This document shows, piece by piece, positions 56,234 to 64,000 of a DNA stretch of 64,000 bases. Source of the DNA: Peribacillus sp. Bi96 (lineage in GTDB: Bacteria > Bacillota > Bacilli > Bacillales > DSM-1321); assembly GCF_918698115.1 (NCBI RefSeq), contig NZ_CAKKLV010000001.1:62001-126000 (forward strand). The letters run 5' to 3'. Both the position numbers and the translations under genes were made by a program. Below the pieces are notes generated by a model. That model did no database searches and had not been told where the DNA came from. It saw only the letters and a list, made by a program, of their open reading frames with translations. The number at the start of each line of letters is the position of its first letter. Position 1 is the stretch's first letter.

Positions 56234-56840
56234 ATAATCACCACCTCATGTATGGTATTCTGTTTGGGAATTCAGTGAGCCTTTCCAAGTAATAAAAAAT
56301 AAAGGGCAACAGCCCTGTATTTTGAGCCAAGTTCAACTGACCGTCGAGCTTCAAATGTAGTGCTAACTGACAAAGGTCAAAGTTTATTTATAGAAATCTT
56401 TCCTCAACAAGTTGAAGTAAAATCCGAAAATTCGTCTTATAGATAATGAGGGAAAAATACAGGTAACAGATCTTCTCAAAATGCTTGGTTTTGGTGCTAG
56501 TCAGATTAATAATTGCAAATTATTAAAAGAGTTTGGGACCATCTAAGATTGCGAACTGCTTAATCATAAATTAAATTTCAAAAGTAAAAGAAATTTAGAA
56601 TCTTTATTAGTATCATCCAAAGTACACCCCCAACCACCTATTTATCCGCACTAGTAAATGAACAAATTTACCTTTTATTTAATCGTGGTTGAAAATTTTG
56701 AAAAAAGAGCTTATATGCGGACTTTCAAATTGGAAAACAGTACGTTAAACAAACGAAGAATCATCAGCAGGACGTACGGCTTGTATCTCTTACTTCTTAC
56801 CTTTAAAATAAGGGCAGAAGCAAACAGGAGGAATTAATAA
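56234..56840. other. 607-base gene graveyard
   Basis: There is no intact gene. It holds a MarR-like remnant (56333-56446) and a second short frame (56442-56546) ending KLLKEFGTI. The remaining bases have scattered stops. The last 30 bases include the AGGAGG site of ytxK. Confidence 0.5.
56333..56446 (+). pseudogene. MarR-family regulator remnant
   Basis: STDRRASNVVLTDKGQSLFI has the wing and recognition hallmark (DRRA..V.LT.KG) of MarR repressors. The N-terminal helix-turn-helix and the C-terminal dimer helix are absent. Confidence 0.6.
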
Positions 56841-57827
56841 GTGAAGTCTACCCCAGTTGAACAATTATTTTATGAATTTGATGAAACAGCCCAAATATTA
56901 CAAAGTGAACTCTCTTGCACATATCTGGATGCCCTAGGTGAAACGGGAGAGAATTTCTTCCAAGGGAAAGTCCTGCAGGAGGAAATTAGTGAAGTATCGA
57001 AGAAAAGGTTAATGAAACATTATGCAGACTTTTCACTCGAGAAATATGAGAAGGAAGCAATCCGTAAAGCCTATCAGCTTGCCATATTAAAAGGCATGCA
57101 GCAGAGCGTACAACCGAATCACCAAATGACCCCTGATGCAGTCGGCATGTTCGTCAGCTATTTAGTCGGTAAATTCGCCAAGGATCAAAAAGAGTTAGTC
57201 ATGCTCGATCCTGCGGTAGGAACGGGGAATTTGCTATTTGCAATCTTGAATCAACTTCCTGATAAAAATATCGCTTCATATGGTGTCGAAATTGATGAAA
57301 CCTTGATCAAGCTTGCATATGCAGGGGCGAACCTACAAGAACACCCGCTGCAATTCTTCAATCAGGACAGTCTGGAGCCGCTTTTCATCGATCCTTCGGA
57401 TGTTGTGGTCAGTGATTTGCCGATTGGTTATTACCCGAATGATGTACGTGCAGCAGATTATGAATTGAAGGCCGAAAAAGGACATTCGTATGCACACCAT
57501 TTGTTTATTGAGCAAAGTGTTAAACATGTGAAGGATGGCGGACATCTTTTCTTCATCGTCCCTAATAACTTGTTCGTCTCAGAAGAAGCGCAGAAACTCA
57601 ATGATTTCCTGAAAAAACATACACATATCCAAGGGATGGTGCAACTGCCGCTTTCCATGTTTAAAAGTGAAGCGGCTGCGAAAAGTATCCTGATCCTTCA
57701 AAAGAAGAAAGAGGGGATCGAAGCACCGAAAAAGGCACTGCTCGTTCAACTTCCAAAGCTCTCGGATTTCGATGCAACAAGGTCTGTCATGCAACAGATG
57801 GACGATTGGTTTAAAGAGGAAAAATAG
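56841..57827 (+). CDS. ytxK: Class I SAM-dependent DNA methyltransferase-like protein YtxK
   Basis: The 328-residue protein has an all-helical N-terminal part (about 1-95) and a Rossmann domain with the SAM motif LDPAVGTGNLLFAIL (about 117-131) and the catalytic-like VVSDLPIGYYPND (about 193-205). That is DLPIGYY in place of NPPY, so substrate or activity may differ from the adenine-N6 enzymes it resembles. It has no restriction partner. B. subtilis ytxK precedes ackA in the same way. GTG start with AGGAGG upstream. Confidence 0.88.
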   Translation: MKSTPVEQLFYEFDETAQILQSELSCTYLDALGETGENFFQGKVLQEEISEVSKKRLMKHYADFSLEKYEKEAIRKAYQLAILKGMQQSVQPNHQMTPDAVGMFVSYLVGKFAKDQKELVMLDPAVGTGNLLFAILNQLPDKNIASYGVEIDETLIKLAYAGANLQEHPLQFFNQDSLEPLFIDPSDVVVSDLPIGYYPNDVRAADYELKAEKGHSYAHHLFIEQSVKHVKDGGHLFFIVPNNLFVSEEAQKLNDFLKKHTHIQGMVQLPLSMFKSEAAAKSILILQKKKEGIEAPKKALLVQLPKLSDFDATRSVMQQMDDWFKEEK

Positions 57828-57832
57828 TAAAT

Positions 57833-57871
57833 GAAAGCTGATGCCATTCGCATTGGCTTTCATTTTTTTTG
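57833..57871 (+). terminator. Terminator after ytxK
   Basis: ATGAAAGC.GATGCC pairs with GGCTTTCAT-containing sequence and eight T follow. Confidence 0.8.
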
Positions 57872-57996
57872 TAAGAGTGATTATTTTTCATTTGGTTGTC
57901 ATTCTTTACCATGATAAGATTGTACAATACACTGCGCGTTATTCGTTGAGATGATCATAGTTTGTTTGACTAGCTTTGAGTAAAGGAGCAGGATGG

Positions 57997-59193
57997 ATGT
58001 CAAAAATCATGGCTATTAATGCAGGCAGCTCTTCATTGAAGTTTCAGCTTTTTGAGATGCCAAGTGAACAAGTGATTACAAAAGGTCTTGTAGAAAGAAT
58101 CGGCTGGAAAAATTCCACATTTACTTTGAGTGTCAAAGGCGAAAAAGTTTCTAAAACGTCCCATATACCCAATCATGAAGTGGCTGTTGGACTTTTGTTG
58201 AAAAAGCTGATTGACCACCGCATCATTGACTCCTTTGAAGATTTGGACGGCGTAGGGCATCGTGTGGTGCATGGTGGTGAGGTGTTCAGTGACTCGGTCA
58301 TGATCACGGAGGACGTGATAGAGCAAATCGATAAACTTTCAGAGTTGGCACCCCTTCATAATCCCGCGAATAGCACGGGAATCAAAGCCTTCAGGCAAAT
58401 ACTTGGTGATGTTCCGGCAGTTGCTGTTTTCGACACTGCCTTTCATCAAACGATGGCTGCAGGTTCATATTTGTATAGCTTACCTTTTGAATATTATGAA
58501 AAATACGGAATAAGGAAGTATGGCTTCCATGGTACTTCACATAAATATGTGTCACAGCGGGGGGCAAAAATGATCGGCCGGCCGATTGAGCAGCTTCGTT
58601 TGATATCTTGCCATTTAGGAAATGGTGCAAGCATTACGGCAATAAAGGGTGGTAAGTCAGTTGATACATCAATGGGATTTACACCGTTGGCCGGTGTTAC
58701 AATGGGTACGCGTTCAGGCAACATCGATCCGGCGCTGATTCCTTATATCATGGAAAAAACGGGGAAAACAGCTGATGAAGTGCTGGATGTCTTGAATAAG
58801 GAAAGCGGCATGCTAGCCCTTTCCGGATTTTCCAGCGACCTGCGCGATATCCAAGTGGAAGCGGATAAAGGCAATGAACGGGCTGTACTTGCACTTGAGG
58901 TTTTTGCAGATCGGATTCACAAGTATATAGGTTCCTATTCAGCTAAAATGGGGGGAGTGGATGGCATCATTTTTACAGCCGGCATCGGTGAAAACAGTCA
59001 AACCATTAGAGGTCGTATCTTGGAGGGACTGGAATTCATGGGCGTTTATTGGGATAAGGATCTTAATCGCACCACTGGTAAGGAAGCGTTCATCAATGCA
59101 CCTTATTCCCCAGTGAAAGTGATGGTCATCCCTACTAATGAAGAAATCATGATTGCCAGGGATACCATGGAGGTAGCTTTAAGAGGGAAATGA
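57997..59193 (+). CDS. ackA: Acetate kinase
   Basis: The protein has 398 residues. Motifs are [13 protein letters not shown] (residues 6-18), GHRVVHGG (about 87-94), VFDTAFHQT (about 146), HLGNGASI (phosphate loop, about 206), [17 protein letters not shown] (about 225-241) and [19 protein letters not shown] [13 protein letters not shown]. It interconverts acetyl phosphate and acetate, making ATP during overflow metabolism. No clear cre site was seen upstream. The start at 57997 follows AAAGGAGCAGG. Confidence 0.95.
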   Translation: MSKIMAINAGSSSLKFQLFEMPSEQVITKGLVERIGWKNSTFTLSVKGEKVSKTSHIPNHEVAVGLLLKKLIDHRIIDSFEDLDGVGHRVVHGGEVFSDSVMITEDVIEQIDKLSELAPLHNPANSTGIKAFRQILGDVPAVAVFDTAFHQTMAAGSYLYSLPFEYYEKYGIRKYGFHGTSHKYVSQRGAKMIGRPIEQLRLISCHLGNGASITAIKGGKSVDTSMGFTPLAGVTMGTRSGNIDPALIPYIMEKTGKTADEVLDVLNKESGMLALSGFSSDLRDIQVEADKGNERAVLALEVFADRIHKYIGSYSAKMGGVDGIIFTAGIGENSQTIRGRILEGLEFMGVYWDKDLNRTTGKEAFINAPYSPVKVMVIPTNEEIMIARDTMEVALRGK

Positions 59194-59470
59194 GAAAACA
59201 TGCCTTCCTGATTTTTCTTAGAAAAATCTCCTTACATGATTTATGACTTCGGTAAGGGGATCTTTACTAGGATTGAATTATATTATTGTATAAAGTTGAT
59301 GCAGATGATTGACCTTCAAGCCCCCTTCATATGGCTTTTTTTTTTGGATATCATACCAAGTGAGCTATGGCCTTGAAACACAGGAACAGCATCATCTATT
59401 CTTGAAAAGTCCTCCTCTATGGTATACTTAAGGGAGAATCCACCAATTCTGTACATAGGAGGCTTGATGC

Positions 59471-60313
59471 ATGGAATTCACGAATCGGGAAATCAAAATT
59501 TGGAATGAAATTAGTGAATGGCAAGAAAATCTTTATCAATATGAGCCAACGGATCTGGCAGCATTGTATGATAAATGGTTAGAGCAGGGTTTTGCGCTGC
59601 TTCCAGAAAACGTCCAACAACAGTTTTTTGATAAGCTTGATACATGGCTTTTTCATTTGCATGCCATGGTCCAAAGCTCACAAGTTCAAATAGATGCAAG
59701 AGAGCGGATTTTAGCATCTGCGCGGGTGTTTAATGAAGATATCGAAATGCTTAGTGACTTGAATCTCTTATCGATCGACCAGTTGAATTACATAGCGAAC
59801 CAGCATATAGCTAAGCATCGTTTATATTCATTTGCACAAGGAGGGATAAGCGGATCAGGAGGCCTTCTCCTGTTAGGGAGTGATATTCCGGCCATGACGG
59901 TCATCAATGTCCGGACGGTACAGCTGATTGCGATGTCATATGGTATTGAGGTGAATACGCCTTTTGAAATGATGTTGGCTCTTAAGGTTTTCAATGCAGG
60001 TGCGATGCCAAAGAGACTCCAAGGAATAGCTTGGGAAGAATTGATCCGGGAAGTCCAGACCGCTGAAGATGACTATTTTTATCTGGGAATTGATGAACTG
60101 ACAAATCCTTCCTGGATGGAACAGCCACTGAAGCAACTGTTGAAGGCCATATCCATTACTGTTTTTCGAAAAAAACTGGTTCAGGGCATTCCATTCATTA
60201 GCATGGCCATCGGGGCTGGGGCCAATTATCAAATGACCCGGAATGTCAGTGAATTTGCCCAGAAGTTCTATCAATATCGGTATTTACAGTTGAAGAAGGT
60301 TAATGAAGAATGA
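59471..60313 (+). CDS. EcsC family protein
   Basis: The 280-residue protein resembles EcsC. It has an alpha-helical N-terminus, LLLLGSDIPAMTVINVRTVQLIAMSYG (about 137-160, partly hydrophobic), a second hydrophobic stretch FISMAIGAGANYQMTRNV near 240-258, and a hydrophilic tail. EcsC proteins are linked to ABC exporters of the Ecs type, but their action is unknown. It overlaps moaB by four bases. Confidence 0.8.
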   Translation: MEFTNREIKIWNEISEWQENLYQYEPTDLAALYDKWLEQGFALLPENVQQQFFDKLDTWLFHLHAMVQSSQVQIDARERILASARVFNEDIEMLSDLNLLSIDQLNYIANQHIAKHRLYSFAQGGISGSGGLLLLGSDIPAMTVINVRTVQLIAMSYGIEVNTPFEMMLALKVFNAGAMPKRLQGIAWEELIREVQTAEDDYFYLGIDELTNPSWMEQPLKQLLKAISITVFRKKLVQGIPFISMAIGAGANYQMTRNVSEFAQKFYQYRYLQLKKVNEE

Positions 60314-60822
60314 GTGTCAAGAATCATAAACAAGCCATCACGGAGGCAATTCGCTGCATGGTGATAACCGTTAGCGATACTCGTGATGAAGAAACGGATA
60401 AAAGCGGTGCGCTGATGATGGAATTATTGAAGTCGAATGGGCATGAAGTGACGGAATATGAAATTGTGAAAGATGAAAGAGAAGCGATTCAAGAAGCGGT
60501 TAAAGCAGGCTGCAATAGCAACAAGGTCGATGTCATATTGACTAATGGAGGGACTGGCATCGCCAAAAGGGATGTAACGATCGAGGCGGTTAAAGAATTG
60601 ATGACAAAGGAAATTCCCGGTTTTGGCGAGGTTTTCCGTATGCTCAGCTATCAAGAGGACATCGGTTCGGCAGCCATTCTATCCAGGGCCATCGCCGGAG
60701 TCGTGAAGGACAAGGCGGTTTTTTCCACCCCAGGCTCATCAGGTGCGGTTCGGCTTGCGATGAATAAATTGATTCTCCCGGAGTTGGGACATGTCATTGG
60801 TGAACTTCGAAAGGATTTATAA
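60310..60822 (+). CDS. moaB: Molybdenum cofactor biosynthesis protein MoaB
   Basis: The 170-residue protein has the MoaB/MogA signature TNGGTGIAKRDVT (about residues 77-89), preceded by VISDTRDEETDKSG-like VTVSDTRDEETDKSG and followed by FSTPGSSGAVRLAM. It is a molybdopterin adenylyltransferase-type protein. The ATG overlaps the EcsC stop. Confidence 0.9.
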   Translation: MSVKNHKQAITEAIRCMVITVSDTRDEETDKSGALMMELLKSNGHEVTEYEIVKDEREAIQEAVKAGCNSNKVDVILTNGGTGIAKRDVTIEAVKELMTKEIPGFGEVFRMLSYQEDIGSAAILSRAIAGVVKDKAVFSTPGSSGAVRLAMNKLILPELGHVIGELRKDL

Positions 60823-60831
60823 GGGGGATGC

Positions 60832-60870
60832 AAAAAAAAAGCCACAGTTTAAAACTGTGGCTTTTTTTTG
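60832..60870 (+). terminator. Terminator after moaB
   Basis: AAAAAGCCACAGTTT pairs with AAACTGTGGCTTTTT; symmetric runs suggest it also ends the minus-strand gene. Confidence 0.93.
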
Positions 60871-60883
60871 CATGGAATAGGCC

Positions 60884-61198
60884 TTAATTATGCATCTTTT
60901 CACTCACGCCTTGATTGGCCCGATACCAAAGCCACAAGTCATTGATGATGGAAGCAAGTTCCGCAATTTCGGAATTGAACTGACATGATTTTGCGAAATT
61001 ACTCTCATCGGAGAGCTGAAGCTGCTTTCGGTTTATCATGGATTCCAGTTCCTTGATGCGGTCTGGGATGCCCCCCCGGATATTCTCCCAGTGCACAAGT
61101 ATTTGCTGTTGCTCGCCTTTTGTATATTCATCCCACTCCAGGCGCAGATCAGGAATGGGGATGCCAAGCCGTTCATCATAGGTAAATTGCTCTTTCAT
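60884..61198 (-). CDS. Conserved small cytosolic protein of unknown function
   Basis: The 104-residue acidic protein has no signal or membrane segment. It begins MKEQFTYDERLGIPIPDLRL and has DRIKELESMINRKQLQLSDE, a probable helical hairpin, then NDLWLWYRANQG. The AGGGAATATG start context includes a GGAGGGA site. It may be the homologue of a small B. subtilis gene between moaB and argG, but I do not recognise it. Confidence 0.7.
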   Translation of the reverse strand: MKEQFTYDERLGIPIPDLRLEWDEYTKGEQQQILVHWENIRGGIPDRIKELESMINRKQLQLSDESNFAKSCQFNSEIAELASIINDLWLWYRANQGVSEKMHN

Positions 61199-61317
61199 AT
61201 TCCCTCCGCTTTTCGATTTTTCATACTCATAGTTTACTATATTTTAGTGGCTGTATACAATATATGAAATTCCCCGACAAATTAACATATTATTTAGCTA
61301 AATCTTTAAAATACCCC

Positions 61318-61346
61318 TTGTATTCCTTTTATAAAAATGATAAAGT
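61318..61346 (+). promoter_or_regulatory. Promoter of argGH
   Basis: TTGTAT and TAAAGT are separated by 17 bases, just before the ARG boxes. Confidence 0.65.
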
Positions 61347-61359
61347 ACTAATCATAGAA

Positions 61360-61393
61360 TGAATAAAAATAACAACAGATGAATTTTTATTCA
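61360..61393 (+). promoter_or_regulatory. Tandem ARG boxes for ArgR/AhrC
   Basis: A perfect palindromic box TGAATTTTTATTCA (61380-61393) matches TGAATWWWWATTCA, and a weaker box TGAATAAAAATAAC lies at 61360-61373. They sit 20 bases apart downstream of the promoter, as arginine repressor hexamers prefer. Confidence 0.82.
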
Positions 61394-61412
61394 CATGAAA
61401 GGGACGATGAAA

Positions 61413-62618
61413 ATGGCAAATCAAAAAGTGGTTTTAGCATATTCCGGAGGTTTGGATACTTCCGTTGCAATTAAATGGTTACAAGATCAAGGGTACGAAG
61501 TTGTGGCATGCTGCTTGGATGTCGGAGAAGGAAAAGATTTAGATTTCATTAAAGAAAAAGCGATAACAGTTGGTGCGGTTAGTTCATATGTGATTGATGC
61601 GAAAGATGAATTCGCTGATGAATTCGCATTGACGGCTCTTCAGGCACATACTTTGTATGAAGGAAAATATCCATTGGTATCAGCTTTATCACGTCCGCTG
61701 ATCGCTAAAAAATTAGTGGAAGTGGCTGAAGCGGAAAATGCGGTAGCTGTTGCACACGGTTGTACGGGAAAAGGAAATGACCAAGTGCGTTTCGAAGTAT
61801 CCATTTCAGCTTTGAATCCTAATTTAGAGGTTCTTGCACCTGTTCGTGACTGGAAATGGTCTCGTGAAGAGGAGATTGAATATGCAGCGGAAAATGGAAT
61901 TCCTGTTCCAATCGGCTTGGCGAGCCCATTCTCTATTGACCAAAACCTTTGGGGAAGAAGCAACGAATGTGGAATCCTGGAAGATCCGTGGGCAGCTCCA
62001 CCAGAAGATGCTTATGATTTGACTGCAAGTCTTGAAAACACGCCGGATACGGCTGACATCATTGAAATTGGATTTGAACAAGGTGTACCGGTTACATTGA
62101 ATGACAAAAACTATAAATTGGCTGATCTGATTGTTGAATTGAATGAGATTGCAGGTAAGCACGGAGTTGGACGTATCGACCACGTGGAAAATAGATTAGT
62201 AGGAATCAAATCTCGTGAAGTCTATGAAGCTCCTGGGGCGATGACATTGATCGCTGCACATAAAGAACTTGAAGATATCACGCTTGTAAAAGAACTGGCT
62301 CACTTCAAACCAGTGATCGAGAAGAAAATGACTGAATTGATTTATGAAGGTCTTTGGTTCTCTCCGCTTCAAAAAGCATTGGCCGCTTTCTTGAAAGAAA
62401 CGCAAGTGAATGTAACGGGTACAGTTCGTGTGAAACTATTCAAAGGTCATGCGATCGTGGAAGGAAGAAAGTCCGAGTACTCCCTATATGATGAAAAATT
62501 GGCCACTTATACAAAAGCTGACGAATTCGATCATGATGCAGCAGTTGGATTCATTAAGTTATGGGGACTTCCAACGAAAGTGAACAGCATGGTCAATAAC
62601 AAGAAGGTGACAGTGTGA
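61413..62618 (+). CDS. argG: Argininosuccinate synthase
   Basis: The 401-residue enzyme joins citrulline and aspartate, using ATP. It has the PP-loop [14 protein letters not shown] (about residues 8-21), [15 protein letters not shown] (about 115-129), [18 protein letters not shown] [14 protein letters not shown] and the C-terminal [14 protein letters not shown]. The start at 61413 has GAAAGGG nine bases upstream. It overlaps argH by four bases. Confidence 0.96.
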   Translation: MANQKVVLAYSGGLDTSVAIKWLQDQGYEVVACCLDVGEGKDLDFIKEKAITVGAVSSYVIDAKDEFADEFALTALQAHTLYEGKYPLVSALSRPLIAKKLVEVAEAENAVAVAHGCTGKGNDQVRFEVSISALNPNLEVLAPVRDWKWSREEEIEYAAENGIPVPIGLASPFSIDQNLWGRSNECGILEDPWAAPPEDAYDLTASLENTPDTADIIEIGFEQGVPVTLNDKNYKLADLIVELNEIAGKHGVGRIDHVENRLVGIKSREVYEAPGAMTLIAAHKELEDITLVKELAHFKPVIEKKMTELIYEGLWFSPLQKALAAFLKETQVNVTGTVRVKLFKGHAIVEGRKSEYSLYDEKLATYTKADEFDHDAAVGFIKLWGLPTKVNSMVNNKKVTV

Positions 62619-63994
62619 GTAGCAAGCTTTGGGGAGGAAGGTTCACGAAGTCTGCAGAAGAATGGGTAGACGAGTTTGGAGCCTCCATATCCTTTGACCA
62701 GGAACTTGTCCTTGAAGATATTCAAGGGAGTTTAGCTCATGTAACCATGTTAAAGCAATGCAGCATTTTACCTGAAGAAGATGCGGATCAGATTATTGCA
62801 GGTCTGAAAAGTTTACAGGAAAAAGCTGAAAAGGGTGAGTTGACTTTTAAGGTTGAGATGGAGGATATCCATCTTAACCTGGAAAGCATGCTTATAGACG
62901 AAATTGGACCAGTAGGCGGAAAGCTTCATACAGGAAGAAGCCGTAATGACCAAGTTGCAACAGATCTTCATCTATATATGCGGAACCAAACGAAAGTGAT
63001 TCAAGAACTCATCAATGACTTGCAAGAAGCGATTTTGGGACAAGCGAAGAAAAATGTGGAAACACTAATTCCAGGTTATACACATTTACAGCGGGCACAA
63101 CCAATCTCTTTTGCCCATCATTTAATGGCTTATTTTTGGATGCTTGAGCGTGATAAGCAACGCTTCACCGAGAGCTTCAAAAGAATTAATATTTCTCCAC
63201 TGGGTGCTGGGGCATTAGCTGGGACGACTTTCCCGATTGACCGTGCTCTTAGTGCCGAACTATTAGGTTTTGATGGTATTTACGAAAATAGCCTTGATGC
63301 GGTAAGTGATCGTGACTTTGCCATTGAATTCATGAGCAACAGTGCAACCATGATGATGCATTTATCCCGTTTCAGCGAAGAAATCATACTTTGGTCAAGT
63401 CAGGAATTCCAATTCGTTGAATTGGATGATGCATTTTCAACGGGAAGCAGTATCATGCCGCAGAAGAAAAACCCCGATATGGCGGAATTGATTCGTGGGA
63501 AAACTGGAAGGGTTTATGGTAATTTAACAGGGTTATTGACTGTGTTAAAAGGACTGCCGCTTGCTTATAACAAAGATATGCAAGAAGATAAAGAAGGCGT
63601 TTTTGATACAGTTAAGACCATTGTTGGTTCGCTTAAGATATTTGCCGGCATGATTACAACAATGAAAGTGAAAACGGACGTCATGGAAAAAGCAACAAAA
63701 AATGATTTCTCGAATGCGACGGAATTAGCTGATTATCTAGCTTCAAAGGGAATGCCATTCCGTAAGGCACACGAAGTTGTTGGGAAACTTGTATTGTACT
63801 GTGTTCAGAATGGTTGCTATTTGGTAGATCTGAGCATCGAACAATTCCAGGAAGCTTCCGAGTTGTTTGCCGATGATATCTACGATGCATTAAATCCTTA
63901 CGAAGCCGTTAAGCGCCGTAATAGTGCTGGCGGTACAGGTTTTGCACAAGTTCAGCTGGCGATTGAAAAGGCGGAAAAACTGGTAAGTAAATAA
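62615..63994 (+). CDS. argH: Argininosuccinate lyase
   Basis: The 459-residue fumarase-superfamily enzyme splits argininosuccinate into arginine and fumarate. Motifs are [11 protein letters not shown] (residues 3-13), [17 protein letters not shown] (about 106-122), [15 protein letters not shown] (about 155), and the signature [12 protein letters not shown] (about 280-291) with the flexible catalytic serine. GTG start overlapping argG. It ends a few bases before the window edge. Confidence 0.96.
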   Translation: MSSKLWGGRFTKSAEEWVDEFGASISFDQELVLEDIQGSLAHVTMLKQCSILPEEDADQIIAGLKSLQEKAEKGELTFKVEMEDIHLNLESMLIDEIGPVGGKLHTGRSRNDQVATDLHLYMRNQTKVIQELINDLQEAILGQAKKNVETLIPGYTHLQRAQPISFAHHLMAYFWMLERDKQRFTESFKRINISPLGAGALAGTTFPIDRALSAELLGFDGIYENSLDAVSDRDFAIEFMSNSATMMMHLSRFSEEIILWSSQEFQFVELDDAFSTGSSIMPQKKNPDMAELIRGKTGRVYGNLTGLLTVLKGLPLAYNKDMQEDKEGVFDTVKTIVGSLKIFAGMITTMKVKTDVMEKATKNDFSNATELADYLASKGMPFRKAHEVVGKLVLYCVQNGCYLVDLSIEQFQEASELFADDIYDALNPYEAVKRRNSAGGTGFAQVQLAIEKAEKLVSK

Positions 63995-64000
63995 TCATAA

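Noticed and set aside
57900..57996. Search for a cre site before ackA
   Set aside because: No stretch close to TGWAARCGYTWNCA was found, so no CcpA site is claimed although the B. subtilis gene has one.

Overview
The window is a chromosomal segment from a Gram-positive, endospore-forming Bacillaceae. The evidence is an SspA-type spore protein gene with a sigma-G-like promoter, tgl, ytfJ, refZ, ezrA, ccpA, a tyrosyl T-box, TPP and glycine riboswitches, and a sigma-B-like promoter. Gene order follows the ytnP-to-argH part of the Bacillus subtilis map, with inserted or lost blocks. A Peribacillus/Bacillus simplex-like host is my guess from overall protein character; it was not tested.

Layout. 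0.2-6.8 kb: ytnP, ytzB-like, ytoP, a DUF84 NTPase, an AraC regulator, ytoQ, a lipoprotein, ytpP, ytpQ. 6.8-8.8 kb: a tandem glycine riboswitch with an overlapping terminator, then an M20 amidohydrolase, where B. subtilis has ytpR. 9.1-20.1 kb: sftA, murC, ampS (minus), the ytxG-ytxH-brxC stress operon, a decayed FtsA-like gene, aroA, ccpA. 20.2-24.7 kb: acuA-acuB-acuC facing away from acsA, with a CcpA cre site in the first acsA codons. 24.8-29.6 kb: a class A penicillin-binding protein and T-box-controlled tyrS. 29.6-31.9 kb: an AT-rich accessory island with a probable group II intron remnant, small membrane proteins and a frameshifted secreted protein behind phased repeats. 32.1-41.8 kb: rpsD with its leader, a GGDEF gene remnant, ytsP, refZ, hisJ, ezrA, nifZ-thiI, sspA, ytcI. 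41.9-45.5 kb: ytcJ, rarD, tgl. 45.7-49.6 kb: a TPP riboswitch and a thiamine-precursor ABC transporter operon ending in a TatD-like hydrolase. 49.7-53.8 kb: NAD kinase, then an inserted pdxA2 block with a truncated four-carbon acid sugar kinase, bracketed by a diverged duplication of the NAD-kinase 5' region, then sppA-yteJ. 53.9-64 kb: ytfI-ytfJ, tpx, a Gly-Tyr-Arg repeat protein, a gene graveyard, ytxK-ackA, an EcsC-family gene with moaB, and argG-argH behind ARG boxes.

How the genes work together. CcpA, AcsA, the AcuA acetyltransferase, the AcuC deacetylase and AckA form an acetate/acetyl-CoA module controlled by carbon catabolite repression and reversible lysine acetylation. NifZ and ThiI supply sulfur for tRNA thiolation. 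SftA, EzrA, RefZ, MurC and the PBP serve division and wall synthesis. SspA, Tgl and YtfJ belong to spore formation. Most regulatory RNAs (glycine, TPP, T-box, S4 leader) sit directly before their targets.

The parts most worth a second look are the glycine riboswitch on a hydrolase gene, the secreted-protein island, the pdxA2 insertion with its flanking duplication, and the TatD-like gene in the TPP operon.
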